Source: an uncultured Bacteroidales bacterium (GTDB taxonomy: Bacteria; Bacteroidota; Bacteroidia; Bacteroidales; UBA932). Taken from it: a DNA stretch of 64,000 bases. The position numbers and the translations under genes were made by a program. Location: assembly GCA_944326245.1 (NCBI GenBank), contig CALVDF010000012.1, positions 1 through 64,000 of the forward strand. The letters are read 5' to 3'. The notes beneath the pieces were generated by a model that had not been told where the DNA came from, did not search any database, and was given only the letters and a program-made list of their open reading frames with translations. Below, in pieces: positions 36,022 to 45,181 of this stretch (the stretch's first letter is position 1; every line of letters starts with the position of its first letter).

Positions 36022-36049
36022 CATTTTGTCTTTGCGATTAGACAAAATG
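36022..36049. promoter_or_regulatory. Perfect inverted repeat between divergent promoters (candidate operator)
   Basis: Arms CATTTTGTCT (36022-36031) and AGACAAAATG (36040-36049) with an 8-nt spacer. The repeat fills the space between the recF -7 box and the TPR-gene -7 box, overlapping the presumed -33 region of the latter. It is upstream of both likely transcription starts, so it would act as DNA, not as an RNA hairpin. Confidence 0.5.
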
Positions 36050-36060
36050 TTGTATTTTTG
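36031..36060 (+). promoter_or_regulatory. Promoter of the TPR gene (TTTG-N18-TATTTTTG)
   Basis: TTTG at 36031-36034 and -7 TATTTTTG at 36053-36060, 33 nt before the ATG at 36094. The -33 element overlaps the palindrome. Confidence 0.55.
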
Positions 36061-36093
36061 CAACCATTATAAAAATCAGAATTTATTGCAAAA

Positions 36094-36762
36094 ATGGCAA
36101 AGAACGTAAACACTTCCAATGAAACAGTCGGCGAGGCCGTCTCCAGGACTGAGGTATTTTTCAAGAAAAACGGAAAGACTATAGGCTATACAGGAGCCGG
36201 TCTGGTCGTTGTGGCAGCAATAATCGTACTTTTCATTCAGTTCTACTCCAAGCCCATGAAAGACGAGGCTGTAGGACAGACTTTCACCGCTGAGCAGTAC
36301 TTCAGGGCAGAGGACTACGACAAAGCCCTCAATGGTGACGGCAATTCACTGGGTTTCATCCAGATCATTGATGAATACGGTGCCAAGGCCGGCAAGGCTG
36401 TATATCTCTATGCCGGCATCTGCGAGCTTCAGCTTGGCAATGCCCCCGAGGCAATCGGCTACCTCACCAGGTACAACGGAAAGGATCCCGTACTCAAGGC
36501 ACGTGCCCTCGCCTGCACAGGTGACGCATACTCGATGAGCGAAGACTACGAGACCGCTCTCGGATACTACCTCCAGGCAGCAGCAGTCGAGGACAACGTA
36601 TTCGCAGCTTCCTACCTCCTCAAGGCAGGAATAATCTGCGAGGAACTCGGCCGCTACGACGAGGCCTTGGAGCACTACCGTGTCATCAAGGACAAATATC
36701 CCCAGACCTACGAGGGATACGAGATCGACAAATACATCACACGCATAGAAGTTAAGAAGTAG
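36094..36762 (+). CDS. Membrane-anchored tetratricopeptide-repeat protein
   Basis: 222 aa protein with a short cytoplasmic N-terminus, one membrane helix (about 29-50, IGYTGAGLVVVAAIIVLFIQFY) and helical TPR-like repeats to the end (for example KAVYLYAGICELQLGNAPEAIGYLTRY, ALACTGDAYSMSEDYETALGYY, LKAGIICEELGRYDEALEHY). Architecture resembles YfgM-like envelope chaperone or adaptor proteins. It precedes yebC by 6 nt and has its own promoter. The partner is unknown. Confidence 0.82.
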   Translation: MAKNVNTSNETVGEAVSRTEVFFKKNGKTIGYTGAGLVVVAAIIVLFIQFYSKPMKDEAVGQTFTAEQYFRAEDYDKALNGDGNSLGFIQIIDEYGAKAGKAVYLYAGICELQLGNAPEAIGYLTRYNGKDPVLKARALACTGDAYSMSEDYETALGYYLQAAAVEDNVFAASYLLKAGIICEELGRYDEALEHYRVIKDKYPQTYEGYEIDKYITRIEVKK

Positions 36763-36768
36763 AAAGCA

Positions 36769-37500
36769 ATGGGAAGAGCATTTGAATTCAGGAAAGAGCG
36801 CAAGTTCAAGCGCTGGGGCAACATGGCCCGAGTATTCACCCGTATCGGAAAGGAAATCACGATAGCAGCCAAGGCCGGAGGTCCCGACCCTGACAACAAC
36901 CCCCGTCTGAGGACCCTCATTCAGACTGCACGCAGCGAGAACATGCCCAAGGACAATATCGAAAGGGCCATCAAAAGGGCTGTCGAGCACGATCAGGGCG
37001 ACTATGAGGAAATAGTATATGAAGGATTCGGCCCTCATGGCATTGCATTCCTGATTGAGACAGCCACAGACAACAACATGAGGACAGTGGCAAATATCAG
37101 GAGCTACTTTTCCAAAGTCGGAGGGTCCCTCGGAACACAAGGTTGCGTAAGCTTCATGTTTGACCACAAATGTGTGTTCAAGGTAAAGAAGGACGGTCCC
37201 GTAGACCTTGACGAGCTGGAACTCGAACTCATCGACTACGGTGTGGATGATGTCTACAAGGATGAGGACGAGGATGTCATATATATATATGGTGAGTTTG
37301 AATCCTTCGGCAACATACAGAAATATCTCGAAGACCATGGATTCACCATCGTATCGGGAGGTTTTGAAAGAATCCCCAACGTACCTCTCAAAAAACTCTC
37401 CCCGGAGGAGAAGGAAGGCATTCTCAAGCTCATAGACAAGCTTGAGAACGATGACGACGTACAGAACGTCTACCACACCATGGAAATGGCTGAAGAATAA
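36769..37500 (+). CDS. YebC/PmpR-family protein
   Basis: 243 aa YebC/TACO1-family protein. The N-terminal basic domain (MGRAFEFRKERKFKRWGNMARVFTRIGKEI), GGPDPDNNPRLR, and ENMPKDNIERAIKRA are near-invariant family motifs. The YEGFGPHGIAFLIE and KVGGSLGTQGCVSFMF segments form domains 2 and 3. Members have been described as transcriptional regulators and, more recently, as factors that relieve ribosome stalling at proline runs. The direct role here cannot be told. It lies 24 nt before the methylmalonyl-CoA epimerase gene. Confidence 0.92.
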   Translation: MGRAFEFRKERKFKRWGNMARVFTRIGKEITIAAKAGGPDPDNNPRLRTLIQTARSENMPKDNIERAIKRAVEHDQGDYEEIVYEGFGPHGIAFLIETATDNNMRTVANIRSYFSKVGGSLGTQGCVSFMFDHKCVFKVKKDGPVDLDELELELIDYGVDDVYKDEDEDVIYIYGEFESFGNIQKYLEDHGFTIVSGGFERIPNVPLKKLSPEEKEGILKLIDKLENDDDVQNVYHTMEMAEE

Positions 37501-37524
37501 TAATCAACTCTAAAATATATTATT

Positions 37525-37941
37525 ATGGAACTGTCACACATCGAACATCTTGGAATCGCCGTCAAATCCCTTGACGAGGCAATTCCTTACTATGAGAACA
37601 TGCTGGGCCTCAAATGCTACTCCATCGAAGAGGTACCCGACCAGAAAGTAAGAACCGCTTTCTTCAAAATCGGACAGACCAAGCTCGAACTCCTCGAGAG
37701 CACATCTCCTGACGGAACCATCGCCAGCTTCATAGAGAAGAGAGGCGAAGGTATCCATCACCTGGCCTTCTGCGTCAAAGACGGTGTTCAGAACGCCCTC
37801 AATGAAATGGAAGCAAAAGGGGTAAGACTTATCGACAAGGCTCCCCGCAAAGGTGCCGAGGGTCTCAATATCGCTTTCCTCCACCCCAAATCCACACACG
37901 GAGTACTCACTGAGCTGTGCGAGGATCCCAACAACAAATAA
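37525..37941 (+). CDS. mce: Methylmalonyl-CoA epimerase
   Basis: 138 aa VOC-fold enzyme that converts (R)- to (S)-methylmalonyl-CoA, feeding the decarboxylase encoded next. The metal ligands are visible: His8 in IEHLGIAV, His in GIHHLAFCV, and Glu near the end in VLTELCE. The internal beta-alpha-beta-beta-beta repeat is present. It is the first gene of the succinate-to-propionate cluster (mce, mmdA, delta, biotin carrier, beta) and lies 33 nt before mmdA. Confidence 0.93.
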   Translation: MELSHIEHLGIAVKSLDEAIPYYENMLGLKCYSIEEVPDQKVRTAFFKIGQTKLELLESTSPDGTIASFIEKRGEGIHHLAFCVKDGVQNALNEMEAKGVRLIDKAPRKGAEGLNIAFLHPKSTHGVLTELCEDPNNK

Positions 37942-37974
37942 CCACAATACAAAGTAATACAGAAATATTAAGTT

Positions 37975-39537
37975 ATGAGCCAACAGCTTGAACAAGTAAA
38001 AGCGCTGATAGAGCTTCGTGAGAAGGCCCGCCTCGGTGGTGGCCAGAAGAGAATAGACTCTCAGCACCAGAAGGGCAAATACACTGCCCGTGAAAGGATC
38101 GCCATGCTCCTCGACGAAGGCAGTTTCGAGGAATTCGACATGTTCGTGACACACAGATGCACGAACTTCGGCATGGATAAGACCACATTCCTCGGTGACG
38201 GTGTCGTAACAGGTTACGGTACCATCGACGGCCGTCTCGTATATGTGTTTGCACAGGATTTCACTGTGTTCGGAGGTTCTCTTTCTGAGACACTTGCACT
38301 CAAGATCTGCAAGATAATGGACCAGGCCATGAAGATGGGAGCCCCCGTCATCGGCCTCAACGACTCAGGCGGAGCACGTATCCAGGAAGGTGTCAACGCC
38401 CTTGCAGGATACGCTGAAATATTCCAGAGAAACATTCTCGCTTCGGGTGTCATCCCTCAGATTTCCGCAATCCTCGGACCCTGCGCCGGCGGTGCCGTAT
38501 ACTCTCCCGCACTGACTGACTTCAACATCATGGCTAAGGGTACCAGCTACATGTTCCTGACCGGACCTGCAGTTGTAAAGTCCGTTACCGGTGAGGTGGT
38601 TACCCAGGAGCAGCTCGGCGGCGCATCCGTACATGCTTCCAAGAGCGGTGTAGCACATTTCGCAGCCGACTCTGAGGAAGATGCCATCGCCATCATCCGC
38701 AAGCTTCTCTCCTTCATCCCTCAGAATAACCTTGAGGAGCCCCCTTACAAACCCACCGCAGACCCTATCGAGAGACTCGAGGACTCCCTCAACTCCATCA
38801 TCCCCGACAGTCCCAACGAGGCATACGACATGTATCAGGTCATCGGCGGCATCGTTGACGACGGCGAGTTCTTCGAAGTACACAAGGACTACGCCAAGAA
38901 CATCATCGTCGGCTTCGCACACATGGGAGGCACATCAGTAGGTATCGTGGCCAACCAGCCCAAGTACCTGGCAGGTGTTCTGGACATCAACTCATCCAGA
39001 AAAGCAGCCCGTTTCGTACGTTTCTGCGACGCATTCAACATCCCTCTCGTTACCCTCGTGGACGTTCCCGGCTTCCTGCCCGGAACCCAGCAGGAGTACG
39101 GCGGAATCATCGTTCACGGAGCCAAGCTGCTCTACGCATACGGCGAGGCTACAGTGCCCAAAGTCACAGTTACCCTCCGCAAGTCCTATGGCGGATCGCA
39201 TATCGTGATGAGCTGCAAGCAGCTCCGCGGCGACATCAACTACGCATGGCCTACAGCCAACATCGCTGTTATGGGTGCCGACGGTGCCGTAGAGGTGCTC
39301 TACTCCAAGGAAATCAAGGAAATCGAGGATCCCGAGAAGCGCGCAGAAGTTACAGCTGCCAAGAAGAAAGAGTACAACGACCTCTTCTGCAACCCCTACA
39401 AGGCAGCCAGCTACGGCTATATCGATGATGTAATCGAGCCCCGCAACACCCGCTTCCGCGTAATCCGCGCTCTCGAGCAGCTCTCGACCAAGAAGCTGAG
39501 CAACCCTGCCAAGAAGCACGACAATCTTCCTTTGTAA
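37975..39537 (+). CDS. mmdA: Methylmalonyl-CoA decarboxylase alpha subunit (carboxyltransferase)
   Basis: 520 aa acyl-CoA carboxyltransferase that moves the carboxyl group from methylmalonyl-CoA to the biotin carrier, giving propionyl-CoA. It has the two crotonase-like halves. The N-half carries oxyanion-hole glycines in [14 protein letters not shown] and [16 protein letters not shown]. The C-half carries [26 protein letters not shown] and [15 protein letters not shown]. The following genes encode OadG-like, biotin-carrier and OadB-like subunits, so a membrane Na+ pump is more likely than an ATP-dependent propionyl-CoA carboxylase. No biotin carboxylase gene is present. Confidence 0.94.
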   Translation: MSQQLEQVKALIELREKARLGGGQKRIDSQHQKGKYTARERIAMLLDEGSFEEFDMFVTHRCTNFGMDKTTFLGDGVVTGYGTIDGRLVYVFAQDFTVFGGSLSETLALKICKIMDQAMKMGAPVIGLNDSGGARIQEGVNALAGYAEIFQRNILASGVIPQISAILGPCAGGAVYSPALTDFNIMAKGTSYMFLTGPAVVKSVTGEVVTQEQLGGASVHASKSGVAHFAADSEEDAIAIIRKLLSFIPQNNLEEPPYKPTADPIERLEDSLNSIIPDSPNEAYDMYQVIGGIVDDGEFFEVHKDYAKNIIVGFAHMGGTSVGIVANQPKYLAGVLDINSSRKAARFVRFCDAFNIPLVTLVDVPGFLPGTQQEYGGIIVHGAKLLYAYGEATVPKVTVTLRKSYGGSHIVMSCKQLRGDINYAWPTANIAVMGADGAVEVLYSKEIKEIEDPEKRAEVTAAKKKEYNDLFCNPYKAASYGYIDDVIEPRNTRFRVIRALEQLSTKKLSNPAKKHDNLPL

Positions 39538-39555
39538 CACATCAAACCGACTGAA

Positions 39556-40485
39556 ATGAACAAACTTAGATTCATATTGGTGTCGGGTCTTGCTGCGACT
39601 CTGTCAGTATTCACCCTGAGTGCCCAGAGCCAGAGCGATATGCGTCTGAACGAGCTGCTCATCCACAATGAGACCAACTTCGAGGACGATTTCGGCTTCC
39701 ACAACGGCTGGTTCGAGCTCTTCAATACCTCCTACGGTACGGTGGATATCGGCGGATGCTTCCTGACCAACGATCCGAACAACCTGAAGAAATACATCAT
39801 CCCCAAGGCGGATGTCCTGACGAAGATACCTCCCCGTCAGCACACCCTCTTCTGGGCGGACAACAACCCCTACCACGGAACCTTCCACATCAACTTTACC
39901 CTGGAAGAGTCTGACACCATCTACTTCGTGGCCAGCGACGGACGTACCGTCATCGACAAGATAGCCGTGCCCAAGAACCTCGGCGTAGACCAGTCCTACG
40001 GACGTATCGAAGACGGAATAGGTTCCAACGACGGCAGCGGCGAGGGCTGGGCTATCATGCCCTGGACCTCTCCGAGCACCAACAACGCCGGAGTGGACGA
40101 GGAGTCCAAAAGCCAGATAATGGCCAGGGAGGACCCGGGTGGATGGATTCTTACCCTGACAGCCATGCTGGTGGTATTCTGTGCACTCATTATCCTGTGC
40201 TTCATATTCAAGTTCACCGGACATGTTGCGACCAGCAAGCAGCAGAAGAAATCAACCGCGGCTACTGCCGACACTGAAGCTGCAGGGACAATAGTAAAAG
40301 AGACCTCTGCGGAGACCTATGCGGCCATCGCGCTTGCCCTCCACCTCTTCCATGAGGAGACCGAGGCACACGACCACGAGAGTCTCACCATCACCATGAG
40401 CCATACAGACAGGAGCTACTCGCCCTGGAGCTCTAAGATCTACACACTGCGTCAGACCCCCACACTTAAAAAGAACCAAAGATAA
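39556..40485 (+). CDS. Decarboxylase delta/gamma (OadG-like) subunit fused to a lamin-tail domain
   Basis: 309 aa membrane protein in the slot of the small OadG/MmdD subunit that holds the decarboxylase together. A signal peptide (about 1-24, ends LSAQS) precedes a periplasmic lamin-tail (LTD) beta-domain (about 29-185) with LNELLIHN, GWFELFNTS and the ADNNP/FHINFTL strands. One membrane helix spans about 196-220. The cytoplasmic tail is charged (about 221-309) and ends near an OadG-like EETEAHDHESLTITM segment. Classical OadG subunits are about 80 aa with no large periplasmic domain. The gene lies between mmdA (18 nt) and the biotin carrier (11 nt). Confidence 0.85.
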   Translation: MNKLRFILVSGLAATLSVFTLSAQSQSDMRLNELLIHNETNFEDDFGFHNGWFELFNTSYGTVDIGGCFLTNDPNNLKKYIIPKADVLTKIPPRQHTLFWADNNPYHGTFHINFTLEESDTIYFVASDGRTVIDKIAVPKNLGVDQSYGRIEDGIGSNDGSGEGWAIMPWTSPSTNNAGVDEESKSQIMAREDPGGWILTLTAMLVVFCALIILCFIFKFTGHVATSKQQKKSTAATADTEAAGTIVKETSAETYAAIALALHLFHEETEAHDHESLTITMSHTDRSYSPWSSKIYTLRQTPTLKKNQR

Positions 40486-40496
40486 CAATACAGACC

Positions 40497-40943
40497 ATGA
40501 AAGAATATAAACTCAAAATCAACGGCAATGACTACAATGTGGTCATCAACGATGTCCAGGAGTCGGTAGCTTCCGTAGAGGTAAACGGTTCCAACTTCAA
40601 GGTAGAGTTTGAGAAACCTATCGTCAAACCCACTGCCATTAAAGTAGTGAAAACCGCAACCGCCGCTCCCGCCGTATCGGCAGCAGCACCCAAACCCGCC
40701 GCAGCAGCAGCTCCAGCACCTTCAGCAGGCGGTACGACCGTATCCTCTCCCCTTCCCGGAGTCATTCTGGAAGTGTGCGTGAAGGAAGGCGACACCGTTA
40801 AGAACGGCCAGAAGATAATGGTCCTCGAGGCTATGAAGATGGAGAATGTGATAGAGGCCACTGCAGACGGCGTAATCAAGAGTATTAAAGTCAACAAAGG
40901 CGATTCCGTAATGGAAGGAACCCCCTTAGCTATTATAGGATAG
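40497..40943 (+). CDS. mmdC: Biotin carrier subunit of methylmalonyl-CoA decarboxylase
   Basis: 148 aa biotinyl carrier. Residues 1-45 form a small beta domain, 52-78 an Ala/Pro-rich flexible linker, and 80-148 the biotinyl/lipoyl fold with the biotinylation site Lys114 in VLEAMKMEN. The linker lets biotin swing between the carboxyltransferase and the membrane beta subunit. The stop codon is followed at once by the beta-subunit start (1 nt). Confidence 0.95.
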   Translation: MKEYKLKINGNDYNVVINDVQESVASVEVNGSNFKVEFEKPIVKPTAIKVVKTATAAPAVSAAAPKPAAAAAPAPSAGGTTVSSPLPGVILEVCVKEGDTVKNGQKIMVLEAMKMENVIEATADGVIKSIKVNKGDSVMEGTPLAIIG

Positions 40944-40944
40944 T

Positions 40945-42081
40945 ATGATTGGTGAAAATTTAAGACAATTCTGGCAGTATACCGGATTTGCGAATTTCGA
41001 GTGGACATATCTGCTGATGATCTGCATCGGCCTTGTGTTCATCTACCTCGCAATCAAGAAGGAATGGGAGCCCATGCTGCTCGTTCCTATCGGATTCGGT
41101 ATCATCATCGGCAACATCCCCCTCTTTCCCGGCCTGTCGGTCGGCATATACGAGGAAGGCTCTGTGCTGAACATACTCTACTATGGTGTGATCAAGGGCT
41201 TCTACCCGCCTCTGATCTTCCTCGGAATCGGTGCGATGACCGACTTCTCCGCCCTGATCTCCAACCCCAAGCTGCTGCTCATCGGAGCTGCCGCCCAGCT
41301 GGGTATCTTCGGAGCCTACACCGTGGCCCTTGCCCTCGGGTTCTCTCCCGCTGAGGCCGGTGCGATCGGTATCATCGGAGGTGCTGACGGTCCTACCGCC
41401 ATCTTCCTCTCCTCGAGACTTGCTCCCGACCTCATGGGCGCCATCGCCGTATCGGCATATTCCTACATGGCCCTCGTTCCTGTGATCCAGCCTCCTATCA
41501 TGAAGCTGCTCACCACCAAGAAAGAGAGACTCATCAGGATGAAGCCGCCCCGTCCGGTATCTCCTACAGAGAAGAAGCTCTTCCCTATCATCGGTTTCCT
41601 CGTAACTGCATTCATCGTGCCCTCCGGTATCCCTCTGCTGGGTATGCTCTTCTTCGGTAACCTCCTTAAGGAGAGCGGTGTTACCCGCCGTCTTGCCGAG
41701 ACTGCACGCGGACCGCTGATCGACATCGTGACCATCCTCATCGGTCTGACCGTAGGATGCTCCACCCAGGCCGACAAGTTCCTGCAGCTGAAATCCGTGT
41801 ACATCTTCATCCTCGGAGCGTTCTCCTTCATGGTAGCTACCTTCGGCGGTGTGATGTTCGTGAAGATCTTCAACCTCTTCCTGAAACCCGGCAATAAGAT
41901 CAACCCTCTCATCGGAAACGCCGGAGTATCCGCAGTACCGGACTCCGCCCGTGTGTCCCAGCTGGTGGGTCTGCAATACGACAAGACCAACCACCTGCTG
42001 ATGCACGCCATGGGTCCGAACGTTGCCGGTGTGATCGGTTCCGCCGTCGCCGCAGGTATCCTGCTCGGATTCCTCGGTTAG
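40945..42081 (+). CDS. mmdB: Na+-translocating decarboxylase beta subunit
   Basis: 378 aa integral membrane subunit that decarboxylates carboxybiotin and exports Na+. About nine to eleven hydrophobic spans are seen. The catalytic/ion motif IIGGADGPTAIFLSS holds Asp148, equivalent to the essential Asp of OadB. The C-terminal GNAGVSAVPDSARVSQ has Asn325 and neighbouring Gly/Ser that match the second ion-site region of the family. It is the last gene of the mmd cluster and is followed by a strong terminator. Confidence 0.95.
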   Translation: MIGENLRQFWQYTGFANFEWTYLLMICIGLVFIYLAIKKEWEPMLLVPIGFGIIIGNIPLFPGLSVGIYEEGSVLNILYYGVIKGFYPPLIFLGIGAMTDFSALISNPKLLLIGAAAQLGIFGAYTVALALGFSPAEAGAIGIIGGADGPTAIFLSSRLAPDLMGAIAVSAYSYMALVPVIQPPIMKLLTTKKERLIRMKPPRPVSPTEKKLFPIIGFLVTAFIVPSGIPLLGMLFFGNLLKESGVTRRLAETARGPLIDIVTILIGLTVGCSTQADKFLQLKSVYIFILGAFSFMVATFGGVMFVKIFNLFLKPGNKINPLIGNAGVSAVPDSARVSQLVGLQYDKTNHLLMHAMGPNVAGVIGSAVAAGILLGFLG

Positions 42082-42105
42082 TTCAGTCAAACTTCACAAT
42101 AAAGA

Positions 42106-42139
42106 AAAGTGCCGCAATATTGCGGCACTTTTTTTTGTT
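42106..42139 (+). terminator. Rho-independent terminator after mmdB
   Basis: Stem AAAGTGCCGCA / TGCGGCACTTT with loop ATAT, followed by an uninterrupted T-run and TTTTGTTTT. Confidence 0.9.
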
Positions 42140-42164
42140 TTACAGACTAATATTCCTAACTTTG
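42134..42164 (+). promoter_or_regulatory. V-type ATPase operon promoter (TTTG-N19-TAACTTTG)
   Basis: The -33 TTTG (42134-42137) lies within the T-tract of the preceding terminator, followed by a 19-nt spacer and the -7 TAACTTTG (42157-42164). atpE starts 27 nt later. Confidence 0.65.
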
Positions 42165-42191
42165 AAAAGTATTTAAACAACTACATACAGT

Positions 42192-42803
42192 ATGCAAAAC
42201 AAACTGCAAGAACTCACGGACAGACTCTACAACGAAGGTCTGTCAAAAGGCAAAAAGGAGGCTGAAGATCTGAAGGCCGCAGCCGCAAAAGAGGCTGAAA
42301 AAATCATTGCCGACGCCCGCAAAAAAGCAGAAGAAATAATCTCGAATGCCGAAAAGGAGGCTGAAGACCTGAAGACCAAGGTCAGCAATGACATAAAGAT
42401 GGCATCTTCCCAGACCATCGCAGCAGTCAAGCAGCAGATTGAGAACATAATCATTACCAAAGCTATATCAAAAGACATCAGCAAGAATCTCGAAGACCCT
42501 GAACTTGTCCGTACAATGCTTCAGACTGTGGCCGGAGCATTCAATGCTGCCGAAGCAGCTCCCGCCGGACTGGACGTGATACTGCCGGCATCAATGCAGA
42601 AAAAGCTTGAAGACAGTTTCGCCAAAAACGCTGCACAGGCAATGGGAAACGGTATCGACGTCACATTTTCAAAACAGATATCAGGAGGTTTCAAAATCGG
42701 ACCGAAGAACGGCGGTTACATGATCAGCTTTGCAGAAGGTGACTTTGAGAAAATCCTGTGCGAGTACCTGAGACCTTCTGCCAAGAAGCTACTATTCGGC
42801 TAA
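42192..42803 (+). CDS. atpE: V-type ATP synthase/ATPase subunit E
   Basis: 203 aa peripheral-stalk subunit. The N-terminal half (about 10-85) is an unbroken Ala/Lys/Glu coiled coil, including a repeated KKEAEDLKAAAAKEAE-like unit (the DNA repeats too, around 42255 and 42356). The C-terminal half (about 95-203) is the globular domain that binds the A3B3 head. It is the first gene of the operon, just behind the promoter. No separate G/H stalk gene is seen. Confidence 0.88.
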   Translation: MQNKLQELTDRLYNEGLSKGKKEAEDLKAAAAKEAEKIIADARKKAEEIISNAEKEAEDLKTKVSNDIKMASSQTIAAVKQQIENIIITKAISKDISKNLEDPELVRTMLQTVAGAFNAAEAAPAGLDVILPASMQKKLEDSFAKNAAQAMGNGIDVTFSKQISGGFKIGPKNGGYMISFAEGDFEKILCEYLRPSAKKLLFG

Positions 42804-42805
42804 TA

Positions 42806-43396
42806 ATGAACAACTATCACTATATCATAGCTGGACTGCCCTACTTGATACCGGATTCCGGTACGGAGCGGTTTTCTTTCGGAACGATCAGGTCATCTGT
42901 CAAGGAACAGCTCTCGGACAGGGACCGCAGACTGGTTGACTGGCTTGAAGCAGGCAGCAACACAGACAACCTGTGCGGACATTTCTACAGAGCCGTAGCC
43001 AGACAGAAGTCCGGTTTCCTGCGCAACTATTTCGAGATGGACCGGAAGCTGCGCAACGCCGCTACAGTCTTCATCGCCGCCAAGACCGGCACCGACCCGT
43101 CGAAATACACAGTCGGGGAAACGGAATCTTCCATGGAATCATATCCGGAACTCCAGGAAATATTCCAGTGCAGCGACCTGTTTGAAAGGGAACACAGACT
43201 GGACAGGCTCCGCTGGGACAAAATAACGGAAATGACCGTTTTCCACTACTTCGACATGGACGTCATCCTGGCATTTCTGGCCAAAGGCATGATTGTGGAA
43301 AGATGGCAAGCCATGGACAAGGAACGTGGAGCCGTCCTCTTCAGACAGTACGTGGATGAGGTAAGGGGCACTTTCAAGGGCATCGATTTCAAATAA
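42806..43396 (+). CDS. DUF2764 family V-ATPase operon protein (candidate C/d-like subunit)
   Basis: 196 aa, mostly helical protein. ATG 42806 follows atpE by 2 nt; in-frame upstream codons overlap atpE and are not needed. It begins NNYHYIIAGLPYLIPDSG and ends in amphipathic helices (WDKITEMTVFHYFDMDVILAFLAKGMIVERW). DUF2764 genes sit in Bacteroidota V-ATPase operons where the C (AC39/d) subunit gene is expected, so a central-stalk connector role is plausible. The protein is much shorter than typical C subunits. No direct functional evidence is visible. Confidence 0.75.
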   Translation: MNNYHYIIAGLPYLIPDSGTERFSFGTIRSSVKEQLSDRDRRLVDWLEAGSNTDNLCGHFYRAVARQKSGFLRNYFEMDRKLRNAATVFIAAKTGTDPSKYTVGETESSMESYPELQEIFQCSDLFEREHRLDRLRWDKITEMTVFHYFDMDVILAFLAKGMIVERWQAMDKERGAVLFRQYVDEVRGTFKGIDFK

Positions 43397-43417
43397 GACA
43401 ATAAATATAATCAATAT

Positions 43418-45181
43418 ATGAATCCTAACAGTCATACTACAGGTAAAGTTACGGGAATCATCTCCAATCTCGTTACCGTGGAGGTTGACGGACCTGTCTC
43501 GCAGAACGAGATCTGCTTCATACAGCTCGGGGACGCAAGGCTCATGGCAGAAGTCATCAAGGTAACCGGCAAAAGAGCCTCCATACAGGTCTATGAAAGC
43601 ACCAGGGGTCTCCGTTGCGGGGACAAAGTGGAATTTCAGGGACACATGCTTGAGGCCACTCTCGGTCCTGGCCTGCTCTCCAGCAACTACGACGGACTCC
43701 AGAACAATCTTGCCACGATGGAAGGCGTATTCCTCAAGCGCGGGGAGTACACAGCCCCCATCGACGGCAACAGGGAATGGGACTTCACACCTCTGGCCAA
43801 AGCCGGAGACGAAGTTTACGCAGCTGACTGGCTCGGCGAAGTGAAAGAAGGATGGCTTCCCCACAAGATAATGGTACCTTTCTCATTCAAAGGCAGCTAC
43901 AAGGTAAAGTCCGTCGTTCCCGCAGGACGCTATAAAGCCTGTGACACCATCGCGGAGCTCACCGATGATGCAGGGGAAATACATCCCGTAACCATGATAC
44001 AGAAATGGCCTGTCAAGGTCGCCATCACGGCATACCGCGAAAAACCGCGTCCATGGCGCATCATGGAGACAGGAGTAAGGTGCATCGACACGTTCAATCC
44101 CATAGCTGAAGGAGGCACAGGCTTCATACCCGGACCTTTCGGTTGCGGCAAGACCGTCCTGCAGCATGCAATCGCAAAGCAGGGCGAAGCTGACGTGATA
44201 GTGATGGCCGCCTGCGGAGAGAGGGCAAACGAGGTGGTGGAAATATTCACCGAGTTCCCGGAGCTGGTCGACCCGCGTACAGGACGCTCGCTCATGGAAA
44301 GGACCACCATAGTCTGCAACACCTCGAACATGCCTGTCGCAGCACGTGAAGCATCCGTATACACGGCCATGACCATCTGCGAGTACTACAGGTCAATGGG
44401 ACTCAAAGTCCTTCTGCTGGCCGACTCTACATCCAGATGGGCCCAGGCACTCAGGGAGATGAGCAACCGTATGGAAGAACTTCCGGGAGCCGATGCATTC
44501 CCCGTGGACCTTTCCTCCACGATATCCAACTTCTACGCACGTGCCGGCGCCGTGACTCTCAACAACGGAAGCACCGGATCCGTTACATTCATCGGTACGG
44601 TATCCCCTGCCGGAGGTAACCTGAAGGAGCCTGTGACCGAATCCACCAAGAAAGCGGCCAGATGCTTCTACGCCCTCTCCCAGGGCCGCGCCGACAAGAA
44701 ACGCTATCCGGCCGTCGACCCCATTGATTCCTATTCCAAATATCTCGAATACCCTGAGATAATATCTTTCCTCAACGAGAAGGTCGCACCCGGGTGGGTC
44801 GACATGGTATTGAGGGCCAAGACACTGGTTCTAAGAGGAAAGGAGGCATTCGAGCAGATCAATATCCTGGGTGATGACGGTGTACCCGTAAGCTACCACG
44901 AACGCTACTGGAAGTCAGAGCTGATAGACTACATCATACTGCAGCAGGACGCATTTGACAGCATAGACGCATCGTCATCGATAGAGAGACAGAAGTTCAT
45001 GCTCACCAAAGTCCTCGAGGTCTGCGATACCGACCATGACTTCGACACATTCGAGCAGTGCTCCACCTGGTACAAGGAGGTCATCAACATATTCCGACAG
45101 ATGAACTACTCCGAATTCCAGAGCGAAAGCTTCAACAAATACCTCGACCAGATCAATAAATTCATCAGCCATGACAAATAG
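43418..45181 (+). CDS. atpA: V-type ATP synthase/ATPase catalytic subunit A
   Basis: 587 aa catalytic subunit. It has the N-terminal beta-barrel, the V-type-specific non-homologous insert (about 110-190), the P-loop GPFGCGKT (239-246), the catalytic Glu region AACGERANEVVE, and LLADSTSRWAQALREMSNRMEELPG. The C-terminal helical domain is complete. Three copies alternate with B in the head. Its 3' end overlaps atpB by 11 nt. Confidence 0.97.
   Translation: MNPNSHTTGKVTGIISNLVTVEVDGPVSQNEICFIQLGDARLMAEVIKVTGKRASIQVYESTRGLRCGDKVEFQGHMLEATLGPGLLSSNYDGLQNNLATMEGVFLKRGEYTAPIDGNREWDFTPLAKAGDEVYAADWLGEVKEGWLPHKIMVPFSFKGSYKVKSVVPAGRYKACDTIAELTDDAGEIHPVTMIQKWPVKVAITAYREKPRPWRIMETGVRCIDTFNPIAEGGTGFIPGPFGCGKTVLQHAIAKQGEADVIVMAACGERANEVVEIFTEFPELVDPRTGRSLMERTTIVCNTSNMPVAAREASVYTAMTICEYYRSMGLKVLLLADSTSRWAQALREMSNRMEELPGADAFPVDLSSTISNFYARAGAVTLNNGSTGSVTFIGTVSPAGGNLKEPVTESTKKAARCFYALSQGRADKKRYPAVDPIDSYSKYLEYPEIISFLNEKVAPGWVDMVLRAKTLVLRGKEAFEQINILGDDGVPVSYHERYWKSELIDYIILQQDAFDSIDASSSIERQKFMLTKVLEVCDTDHDFDTFEQCSTWYKEVINIFRQMNYSEFQSESFNKYLDQINKFISHDK

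Noticed and set aside
36346..37476. 376-codon open frame antisense to the TPR gene and yebC
   Set aside because: It spans two clear genes on the opposite strand, and its composition is a mirror of their codons.
42255..42390. Repeated DNA in atpE resembling a short tandem repeat
   Set aside because: It encodes two similar heptad-type turns of the subunit E coiled coil, so it is protein-level repetition.
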